From Lentisphaerae bacterium ADurb.Bin082 (GTDB taxonomy: Bacteria; Verrucomicrobiota; Lentisphaeria; Oligosphaerales; Oligosphaeraceae), in contig MWEG01000092.1 of the NCBI GenBank assembly GCA_002070945.1, positions 17,247 to 81,246 on the forward strand: a stretch of DNA of 64,000 bases, in the 5' to 3' direction. The notes under the pieces were generated by a model. That model saw only the letters and a program-made list of their open reading frames with translations. It was not told where the DNA came from and did not search any database. Below are positions 53,872-61,298 of this stretch, piece after piece (the first letter of the stretch is position 1; every line of letters begins with the position of its first letter). The translations under genes and the position numbers were made by a program.

Positions 53872-54495
53872 TCATATTTCCGGGCTGATTCCATGTCCTT
53901 GTGCGACGGTGAGGTTCTGTGCGTGGCAGAGGGCCAGTGCCAGTGCGTCGGAAGAATCCAGCGGCATTTTATCGACCTGGATAGCCAGGAATTGTGCGAC
54001 TAGGAGTGCGACTTGCTGTTTGCTGGCGTTGCCAAAGCCGCAGACCGCCTGCTTGACGCGCCTGGGGGCGTATTCATGGATAGGGATGCCAGCCTCGGCC
54101 AAGGCAGCAATGACGGCGCCGCGGGCTGACCCGAGCACCATGGCTGTCTTGACATTGCGGCAGTAGAAGCCGCCCTCAATGACAGCGATGTTAGGGCGAT
54201 AGAGTTCAATGAGTTCGCGAACGCTGATGGACAGGCAGCGCAGGCAGTCGGAAAATGGCGCCTTAGGCGAATTCTTGATGACGCCGCAGTCCACTGCCTT
54301 GAGTTGATTGCCGCGGACATCGATCATGCCCCAACCCGTGCAGCGCAGGGCAGTGTCAAGGCCGAAAATCCGCCGTTGCAGGGACGGATCAACGGGCTTT
54401 GTTTTGGCAGTGGAGCGGAGTTCAGTCGGCAGAATTGGCGTTGCTTTGCCTTGGGCCAGCCAGCGTTCGAGTTCAGCTTGATTCTTGATGCGCAT
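53872..54495 (-). CDS. ruvC: Holliday junction endonuclease RuvC-like
   Basis: RNase H-fold resolvase, 207 residues from the ATG at 54495; a GTG at 54555 would add 20. The four acidic residues are visible: Asp in FGLDTALRCTGWGMI, Glu in AVIEGGFYC, and the pair in LDSSDALALALCHA. KQAVCGFGNASKQQVALLV is the DNA-contacting region. The N-terminal ~45 residues precede the RuvC fold and are unusual for the family (about 170 residues). ruvA/B are not nearby. A GTGTATTCTGTGG/ACACGGAATA-type repeat lies just upstream (54540-54568). Confidence 0.88.
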   Translation of the reverse strand: MRIKNQAELERWLAQGKATPILPTELRSTAKTKPVDPSLQRRIFGLDTALRCTGWGMIDVRGNQLKAVDCGVIKNSPKAPFSDCLRCLSISVRELIELYRPNIAVIEGGFYCRNVKTAMVLGSARGAVIAALAEAGIPIHEYAPRRVKQAVCGFGNASKQQVALLVAQFLAIQVDKMPLDSSDALALALCHAQNLTVAQGHGISPEI

Positions 54496-54585
54496 GATAT
54501 CGTGAAGTGGACAGGCAAGGCCGGAATCGCGAAGATTGTTAACCACAGAATACACGGAATATACGGAAATTTTTGTGTATGGCTG

Positions 54586-57500
54586 TTATTTTTTGAAATG
54601 CCAGTAGCCGGCGCCTTCGCGGGTCTGGTTGGCGGGAACCAGGCGATAACTCCGGGTCGCGGCACCGCCGAAAAGGCGGTCGTTGGCTGGCGTCAGGTCA
54701 GTTACGGGCGGCCCGCTCAGATGCCAGCCAGGCGCGGCAGGAAGCGCGGGATCAAGGGGGCGCTCGCCACGGATATAGTCCTCCAAGATGGGGCCTTCCG
54801 CAATCAGCACCCAGAAGCCCTGCCCAGCTTGAACCTGGTCAGCAAGTTCGACATAGCGGTGCTGGACAGCATCCCAGCCCCAGAGGGCGCTGCCGAAAGC
54901 ATGGCGCAGAGCGCTGACCCCGTCAGCCTGCATGTCGACCGGCACGGACAGCAGCGCCCAGCCAGGGATTTTGGCGGGGAGCAGGGCGTTCGGGCCGGTG
55001 GCAGACCATAGCTCTGACATCTTTATTTTGACTTGACGCAGGCGGATAGCCAAGTCGACCGGCTCGGAACTGGCGTTGCCGCCGTCGACAACTCTGACCT
55101 GAGCAGTGTCAGTATTGACTGCGCCGGGATGGGCCTGGTAGATAATCGGGAAGTCCGCCTCGCTGAACTCCGTGCCGCTGGCGCCGCCAGCTTGTCGAAC
55201 CCATTTGCCTTTAGTGGGCGCGGAGAAGCGAAGCCGGAGCTGGCCCTGGTCTTCGGGGTCCGGGTCGGCAAGCGTGAAGGCTGCCCAGGGCAGGGGGACG
55301 CCTTCGGTGATGTGCGCCGGGAAAGCCAGGAGAACCGGCGGACGGTTGACGTTGACGACGGTGACGCGCATCGGCAAATCAGCGTATTCGCCGTCATTGT
55401 CCGTGACGCGGACGCTGAAGTCGAAGACTGTCCGGCCGTTGTTCTGGTCTCGGCGGGCGATGTCGTAGCCAGGCGGGGCAGTGGTAGCCAAGCGGCCGTC
55501 TTGGTCAAGGGTGAGCCAGTCTGGCGCGTTGACCAGGGAGAAGGACAGCTTTTCGCCGGTGATGGCGGCGTATTTCAGGTCTGGGTCGTGGGCGTAGGGG
55601 CGCAGAGCCGGGGCGTTGGTCAAAGCCTGGCCTTCGTTGAGAACGTGCGAGGTCGCTTCCGCCGGGATGTTATCCTTCCAGGTCGGCGCGTCGTTGACGT
55701 TTTTTACAGTTATCTTCAACTTCGTATCTGCTGAACGGCTGCCGTCAAACAGCCTGATGACGACGCTGTCCTGGCCGCAGAAATGCGGGTCATGCGGAAT
55801 CAGGCGGAGTGCGTAGCCGTCCCGTCCATCTGCTGGGCCGATGAGTTCGGCTTGGCCATGTTGCGGCTGTTTGAGCAGCGTTGGCACGGCAACGCCGAAG
55901 CTCGAAGCGCACTCCAGAGGGAAGGTGATTTCGGCGTCTTCGAAAACAGTCGCCGCCGTTGTCCGAAGAATCGGCGCATTTCCTGCCTGATCCCTAAACA
56001 CGGCTAAGGCCAGTTCCCAGCCGTCGTCGGTCATGCCCGGCAGGAGATTGGTCGCCCGGGTGGCGTACAGGATACGGTCGCCAGCGCCGGAAATCGACAG
56101 CGGCTGCCGGGAATAGGTGTTGCCTGGCTGGCCTTCCGAGTCCACCGTGGTCATGACTTCGTCATTGGCGGCGAGATCATAGCGGAACAGCTGCTGAATG
56201 TTGCCGACGTCACGGAAATAAACCAGGAAACGTCGGTTTGGGCTGATGGTGAGCTGACGCAGGTTGTTCGTGGTCACGCCGTCCGGCAGTCCGGGCAGCA
56301 ATAATTCGGTGGTGGCGCCGGTGCCGGTGGTGACAACGCTCAAAGCGCCGTTGCTTTTCGCCTGGCAGTACAGCGTGCAGCCGTCCAGAGTCATGGAGAC
56401 GTGGGCGATGTCGCTGGCCAGCTTGCGCCAGGCGTTGTCCGCAGCAGTCCAGACAAAAACGTTGTGGGAGCTGTCCAGGAAAGCAGCGGTCTGGCCATCG
56501 CGGCTGAGCAGGGGTGTAGTGAAGCCGGTCTGGTCTCCCAGGCGGGTCATCTGGCCGTTGCGGCGCAGCCAGGCGCCGCCGTTGCAGACTAAAGCGAGGA
56601 CAGTGCCGTCGTAGGAGGCGGCAACGGCGCTGACGCCGCCCGTGTCTGGCAGCAGTTCCCGTGCTACGCCAGCGGTCGGGATGGCGTAGAGGTTGTTCCC
56701 GGCAATGAAAAAGGCGGTGGCGCCATTGCCGGCCAGCGTCGGCGATTGCGCTGGCAATGTCAAGTCGCCGGCCAGCAGGGTCAACTCGCCGGTCGTGTCA
56801 TTGAGCTGGCGCAAGTAAATGTCGAAATTGTTGTCCAAGTCGTCCGGAGACAGGCTGACCGTAGTGGCGAAGGCTGCGAGGGTGCCATTCTCGGAAAGGT
56901 TGCCTTTGGCTAGCAGAACTGGCGGCAGGCCGCCACCAGGGGCAAAGCTGCCGTCCTTCATCGTCGAGACCGGCAGTTGGCGCGGGATGTCAGGGTTAAA
57001 GACTTCCAGGGCGATGGTTGCAACCAAGTCTGGGGCGCCGTCAGCCTGCTGGAGGGTGATGGTGATAGTCGCGACGCCCGGCGTTGCCCCGGCCCTGAAA
57101 GTCCAGGGCAGGCTGGTGACGGGATAAGGCGTATTGGCGGTCACGGCGCCGCCCGCGCAGGTGATGGTGCCAGGAAGTGGTTTGTCTGAAGACCAGGTGA
57201 TGGTGTCGCCGGCGCTGGCGTTGACGAGATGAATCGGCAACTCGGACGATTGGTTTATGGGCAAGGCCAGCGCCTCGCCGGTCAGGGTCGGTCCCAGGTC
57301 AGACAGCCAGACGTGATTCAGGCCAGCTGGCGCCTTGCCAAGGTTGGGCGCCTTGCTGACAAAGGCAAGATAGCGGCCGTTCGGGGAGATGGACGGTACT
57401 TCGCAGGCGGCATCGGCGGGTTGGCCACTAGCCGCCACGCTGGCGAGAATCGTGGCCTGGGTCAGGCGGTCGTAGCGGAAAACCTGGTAGGTGGTTTTTT

Positions 57501-58503
57501 CGGCGGTACGGGCGCGGAAGGCGACGAAACGGCCATCCGCGCTGACGGATGGCTCGCTGGCGTCAATATGCTCTCTGATGCTGCACAGGGAGGTGCCCCA
57601 GTCGCCAGACGTCTGCCGGGTGGCAGCGATAATCTGGGTGCCGCGGCCGTGGTTGGCATCGCCAGACCAGAGTTCATAGTTGGTGGCCACGAATACGACC
57701 GTGCTGCCATCCGGCGTGGCGACGACCTGGGCGTCGACCAGCAGATTGGCGGCGGTCTCTGCCAAGGCGACGATTTCCAGGGTGTCGCTGCTGCGCTCAT
57801 AGCAGTAGATGCGCGTCAACCCGTCCTGGTTCAGGGTTTTGGACGCGAAAAACACGATGTCGCCATCAGCAGACAGGCCGATGCTGTTGCCGGCATTGCT
57901 CTCCAGGGGGATGCCGGCAAGGTTAATTTTGGTGAGCTTGTTCGCAGCTATGTCTATGAGCAGCATGCCGTCCTGGCCGCCGATGGCTGCAACCTTGCCG
58001 TCGGCGCTGATGGTGAGGCGGTGGGATGGGGAAGTGACTTGCAGGTCCAGGTCCATTTCCTGGCCGTTGTTCGGCCCCAGGAGTTGAAGGTACTCGCCGC
58101 CGTCGGTTCCCTTGCGGAGAGCGAAGCAGGCTGACAGGCTTGGCGTCCCCGCAATCTGCCAGTTGGGCATGGGATACGAGGCCATGAAAAACTTCTCGCC
58201 TGCAAAGAGCAGGGTCGCTTGGGGAGTATTCTTAGGAGGGACTTTCTCCAGAGGGGCTATTCGGTAGGAGGCGCGGAACTCGGCGGCTGGGCCTTGCGCA
58301 TAGACCGGGTCTGGGGCGATGAAGGCCACCCATGGATGGTTAGAGACGGCTGGTTTATAGTAATGATTGCTGTTCGACCCGCTGCCGAATTTCATGGCAG
58401 TGCCAGTCGTGTCATAGCCGACTAGGTACACTTTTGCCGCAGGCAGGGGAACCGCTGTCAACAGCAGCACCGTCAGAAGAAAAAAGGGATTTCGCTTTTT
58501 CAT
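54586..58503 (-). CDS. Large secreted protein: beta-propeller plus cadherin/Ig-like repeats
   Basis: A 1305-residue protein with a signal peptide (MKKRNPFFLL to LPLPAA). Residues 40-400 and 530-840 form two TolB/WD40-like propeller blocks (VSADGRFVAFRART, SISPNGRYLAFVSK, TISPNRRFLVYFRD). Between them lies an Ig-like segment, and residues about 865-1180 hold cadherin/dystroglycan-like repeats (VKNVNDAPTWKD, VRVTDNDGEYADLPMRVTVV). The C-terminus (GWALLSVPVD, GQGFWVLIAEG) resembles the region often found at the end of such surface proteins. No catalytic motif was found; a binding role outside the cell is likely. The ATG at 58503 is preferred to a GTG at 58512. Confidence 0.78.
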   Translation of the reverse strand: MKKRNPFFLLTVLLLTAVPLPAAKVYLVGYDTTGTAMKFGSGSNSNHYYKPAVSNHPWVAFIAPDPVYAQGPAAEFRASYRIAPLEKVPPKNTPQATLLFAGEKFFMASYPMPNWQIAGTPSLSACFALRKGTDGGEYLQLLGPNNGQEMDLDLQVTSPSHRLTISADGKVAAIGGQDGMLLIDIAANKLTKINLAGIPLESNAGNSIGLSADGDIVFFASKTLNQDGLTRIYCYERSSDTLEIVALAETAANLLVDAQVVATPDGSTVVFVATNYELWSGDANHGRGTQIIAATRQTSGDWGTSLCSIREHIDASEPSVSADGRFVAFRARTAEKTTYQVFRYDRLTQATILASVAASGQPADAACEVPSISPNGRYLAFVSKAPNLGKAPAGLNHVWLSDLGPTLTGEALALPINQSSELPIHLVNASAGDTITWSSDKPLPGTITCAGGAVTANTPYPVTSLPWTFRAGATPGVATITITLQQADGAPDLVATIALEVFNPDIPRQLPVSTMKDGSFAPGGGLPPVLLAKGNLSENGTLAAFATTVSLSPDDLDNNFDIYLRQLNDTTGELTLLAGDLTLPAQSPTLAGNGATAFFIAGNNLYAIPTAGVARELLPDTGGVSAVAASYDGTVLALVCNGGAWLRRNGQMTRLGDQTGFTTPLLSRDGQTAAFLDSSHNVFVWTAADNAWRKLASDIAHVSMTLDGCTLYCQAKSNGALSVVTTGTGATTELLLPGLPDGVTTNNLRQLTISPNRRFLVYFRDVGNIQQLFRYDLAANDEVMTTVDSEGQPGNTYSRQPLSISGAGDRILYATRATNLLPGMTDDGWELALAVFRDQAGNAPILRTTAATVFEDAEITFPLECASSFGVAVPTLLKQPQHGQAELIGPADGRDGYALRLIPHDPHFCGQDSVVIRLFDGSRSADTKLKITVKNVNDAPTWKDNIPAEATSHVLNEGQALTNAPALRPYAHDPDLKYAAITGEKLSFSLVNAPDWLTLDQDGRLATTAPPGYDIARRDQNNGRTVFDFSVRVTDNDGEYADLPMRVTVVNVNRPPVLLAFPAHITEGVPLPWAAFTLADPDPEDQGQLRLRFSAPTKGKWVRQAGGASGTEFSEADFPIIYQAHPGAVNTDTAQVRVVDGGNASSEPVDLAIRLRQVKIKMSELWSATGPNALLPAKIPGWALLSVPVDMQADGVSALRHAFGSALWGWDAVQHRYVELADQVQAGQGFWVLIAEGPILEDYIRGERPLDPALPAAPGWHLSGPPVTDLTPANDRLFGGAATRSYRLVPANQTREGAGYWHFKK

Positions 58504-58631
58504 TGTAGACACGCAGTCGTCAAGGCGGTTATAGTCAAGGTGGCACGGGGGTTAAGGTGTTTATGTTTTCCCCTTAATGTATTTTCCCGGCGGCGGTTTT
58601 GCAAGGGCAGGTGCGCCTTGAAGCGGCAATC

Positions 58632-58697
58632 GGCGTAGTCGGTCACCGATTGATAACGGCCATCTTGACAGCATATTTTCTGCGTTAACTGCAGTGC
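58632..58697 (+). repeat. Dispersed repeat family A, partial copy
   Basis: Shows GATAAC, GACAGCAT, TTTTCTG and GTTAACTGCAGTGCC at the spacing seen at 52450-52497, then loses similarity. It lies between the 1305-aa protein and the LacI gene. The rest of 58504-58772 shows nothing recognisable. Confidence 0.6.
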
Positions 58698-58772
58698 CCT
58701 AAATTCTCTGAACAAATGTTATCTATATCCGTCCGGGGGCAAAATTCGAGGGCAGCGTCATAGGGATATGCA

Positions 58773-59798
58773 TTATTTCGGTGGCATTGTTTCGCCGACG
58801 CGAATGATCGGTGTCACAATCAGGCTCTGCTCGCAGTCCTTGCCAGTCACAAAATTTTTGGCATAGCTGAGCATTTTAGTGTGTGGTATCTCCAGCGTAG
58901 TCACTGTGCGCAGGAAGTATTCGCTTATAGCCAGGCCGTCCCAGGAGATGAAGGCAAAATTCTCTGGCACACGGAACCCGCGCTCCAGCAAGTACTTCAC
59001 TGTGCTTATCGTGACGGTGTCATCGCCAATGAACACGGCCACCCGCCTGGGGTTGGGCAGTTCAGCCAGTTGGGCGCCAATGCGCTCGCCAAGCCTGAAA
59101 AGACTTGTCTCGCCGACAAATTTTCCATGAGCATGAACCTTCAAGCCGATTTTCTGGCTGTACTGGACGGCGGGGTGTGACTTGCTGGCATTGAACAAAT
59201 GAAAGGATGTGTAGCCGGCGGCGGTAATATATTCAACGATGTTTTCGTAAGCCAAGCCCGCGTCAAAGCCGGTGATGTGGACATTCTCCGGCCAGACCAG
59301 CCCCTTTTGCTTGCAATTGATGCGGTAGTCGTAAAGGAGGAAACGGATTTCAGGATTCTTCCGCGTGGTCTGGAGCCACCAGTCATAGCTGTCATGGCCG
59401 GCAAAAATGGGCGCGGCAATGACTACAGCCTTGTCAATCCGGAAATTATGCAGCCTCTCAATCAGCTGCCGGTTGTTCTTGTCGTCGCCTAACTGCATAA
59501 TCAAGTACTTCAATCCATTCGCGTCGATGATGTCAATCAGCCGGAAAAATGCCTCGCGGTGATGGTCGTATACGTTCTTAGGCAACAGGATGGCCACGTC
59601 TATCTTTATTTTGCCGTTGATGGCAAGGCCAAGGTAGTTCGGGGTGAACTGGTATTTCTCGGCAAGGTCCAGCACGCGCTTCGCTGTTTTCGGGCTGATG
59701 TTATGGATACGCCACTTGTCATTCAAAATAAAGGAGACAGTGCAGCGGGACAAGCCGACATGGGCGGCAAATTCGGCCATGTTGGAAAATTTTTTCAT
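58773..59798 (-). CDS. LacI-family transcriptional regulator
   Basis: 341 residues from the ATG at 59798 (GAGG nine bases upstream; a TTG at 59807 is less likely). The N-terminal HTH (MAEFAAHVGLSRCTVSFILN) and hinge helix resemble LacI/PurR; residues 60 onward are a sugar-binding-like effector domain (VAILLPKNVYDHH, VAVFIGDDTVTISTVKYLLERGF). It is divergent from the pseudopilin/heparinase-like pair at 60577 and is the likely regulator of that pair. Confidence 0.92.
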   Translation of the reverse strand: MKKFSNMAEFAAHVGLSRCTVSFILNDKWRIHNISPKTAKRVLDLAEKYQFTPNYLGLAINGKIKIDVAILLPKNVYDHHREAFFRLIDIIDANGLKYLIMQLGDDKNNRQLIERLHNFRIDKAVVIAAPIFAGHDSYDWWLQTTRKNPEIRFLLYDYRINCKQKGLVWPENVHITGFDAGLAYENIVEYITAAGYTSFHLFNASKSHPAVQYSQKIGLKVHAHGKFVGETSLFRLGERIGAQLAELPNPRRVAVFIGDDTVTISTVKYLLERGFRVPENFAFISWDGLAISEYFLRTVTTLEIPHTKMLSYAKNFVTGKDCEQSLIVTPIIRVGETMPPK

Positions 59799-59840
59799 TA
59801 TGTGCAACCTCGTTCAGCGCAAACGCAATGATGCCGTAAT

Positions 59841-60017
59841 GGGTCAGTCTTCTGTAGTGCCTTTACAAGGCACCGCTTTTGGGGCACGCCTATCCCCAGG
59901 CTGAAGCCTGGGGATAAGCATGGTTAAGCGCCTACGGCGCAAAGGGGGCATGACTGTAAGCATGATACATTTTTACCGGCTGAAGGAAGGTCTGTGGAGG
60001 ACACGTGTCTTCGCGCC
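59841..60017 (+). repeat. Dispersed repeat family A, copy 3
   Basis: GGGTCAGTCTTCTGTAGTGC, the CCCCAGG palindrome, GGTTAAGCGCCTACGGCGCA and GGCATGACTGTAAGCATGAT, followed by the shared block TCTGTGGAGGACACGTGTC that leads into the GTCCACT array. Nearly collinear with 52490-52650. Confidence 0.8.
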
Positions 60018-60106
60018 TCAGTCCACTAACAACCACTAACGTCCACGTCCACTCACCACTAATGTCCATGAAAGTCCACTTGCGTCCATTGTCCACTGTC
60101 CACTAA
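60018..60106 (+). repeat. Degenerate GTCCACT tandem array, copy 2
   Basis: Variants of (AAA)GTCCACT, including CAGTCCACTAACAACCACTA and TTGTCCACTGTCCACTAAAG. It occupies the same place relative to repeat A and promoter as the array at 52651-52774 and is shorter by a few units. Confidence 0.85.
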
Positions 60107-60212
60107 AGTGCCTTAGCCTGGGTACCTGGCTCTGAAGTTCACCGGAACCCCGAGTATCAACGATTGTCCGATTACAATTTTCCGGCATCTCCTGTTTTTT
60201 TTGTTTTAGCCC

Positions 60213-60241
60213 TTGACACTAGTGTAAATATAGTGTATAGT
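60213..60241 (+). promoter_or_regulatory. Promoter and LacI-type operator for the pseudopilin/heparinase-like pair
   Basis: A perfect TTGACA (60213-60218), 17-bp spacer and TATAGT (60236-60241) form a strong sigma-70-type promoter. A 10-bp perfect palindrome ACACTAGTGT (60217-60226) overlaps the -35 box and extends to a near-symmetric TTGACACTAGTGTAAA, plausible for the divergent LacI regulator. The leader to the ATG at 60577 would be over 300 nt; no convincing leader ORF was found in it. Confidence 0.72.
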
Positions 60242-60576
60242 CTCCGTGATGCTAACACAGGTTTGTTGTTTTTTTTGGCTTTTTACAAACGTAGGTTAGT
60301 AAGCGTTGTCCAGGTTTTGTGGTGCCAGTGGTTTGGAATCATCATCTTGTCGGGGAGGTGAGCGTATTCCGATGGGTGCTGCATCTGACCAAGGCATTTT
60401 TGACTGGCCGGTTGCAACTGCCGAGGATGGGCAGGCTGTTATGCAAAAGTCAAGCTCAGTTGTGTGCTAAAACCAGTTGATTGAGGTCATTGAACAATAC
60501 GCAGAGGTGTTCAAAAGAGTGATTGTCAATGTTCATGGTTGTTGAAAGTCCCCCTCAACAAAAAGGAGAGCAGAAC

Positions 60577-61275
60577 ATGAAAAGGAACAGATTCACCTTA
60601 ATCGAGCTTCTTGTCGTGATCGCCATCATCGCCATTTTGGCTGCCATGCTTTTGCCTGCCTTGAGCAAAGCCAAAAACCGTGCGATGACCATTCAATGCG
60701 TGAACAACATGCGCCAGTGCGGGCTGGCGTTCCAAATGTACGAGGATGACTCTGAGATGATGCAGCTTACCGGACACACCTACTGGATGAAGTACCTGGC
60801 AGGCTGGAGCGGGCAACGGATAGGGCACAAGGTGGAGACTGGGCCGCACTATGTCTCCACCGAAGTCATCATGTCCTGCCCCCTGCGGCGAAATGCCGCT
60901 CTCAGATGGAATCCGCTTGTCTATGGATATGGCACGAATTCAGTTCCACCTTATGCCCATGTCCAGACTCCCAAATTAGAGATACTGGTGAGGACGGGGC
61001 GGGTCAAGCTTCCCTCCCAGGGTCCTGTGCTATGGGATTCCTGGTCGAGAGACAATGACAACCAATGCGGAGTCCTATACGTCGGGCGTTACGGCGTCTA
61101 TGCTTCCTTCCGCCATGACCTCAAGATCAATATATCTTTTCTTGATGGGCACGTTGAAACCATGACGGAAAACGCCGTCCGCAGCAATCGCTGGCGCAAG
61201 GATGGCACTGCGTACTTCAACATTGGGTATGCCTGGCGCAACGACGAAATTGAGGTGCCCATGACCGGCCTTTAA
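60577..61275 (+). CDS. H-x9-DG pseudopilin of the LacI module
   Basis: 232 residues: leader [14 protein letters not shown] with cleavage before Phe, N-terminal helix ending ALSKAKNRA, and C-terminal [15 protein letters not shown], an exact H-x9-DG match. AAAAGGAG lies eight bases before the ATG at 60577; an ATG at 60523 has no ribosome site. It is followed after 23 bp by the heparinase-like gene. Confidence 0.93.
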   Translation: MKRNRFTLIELLVVIAIIAILAAMLLPALSKAKNRAMTIQCVNNMRQCGLAFQMYEDDSEMMQLTGHTYWMKYLAGWSGQRIGHKVETGPHYVSTEVIMSCPLRRNAALRWNPLVYGYGTNSVPPYAHVQTPKLEILVRTGRVKLPSQGPVLWDSWSRDNDNQCGVLYVGRYGVYASFRHDLKINISFLDGHVETMTENAVRSNRWRKDGTAYFNIGYAWRNDEIEVPMTGL

Positions 61276-61298
61276 GCCTCAACAATGGGGGTGTCAGC

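Noticed and set aside
57229..58134. 301-codon plus-strand frame
   Set aside because: Antisense to the propeller protein; composition typical of a shadow frame.
60164..60361. 65-codon leader ORF before the pseudopilin
   Set aside because: It covers the promoter boxes at 60213-60241, so it would not be transcribed from that promoter; no ribosome site.
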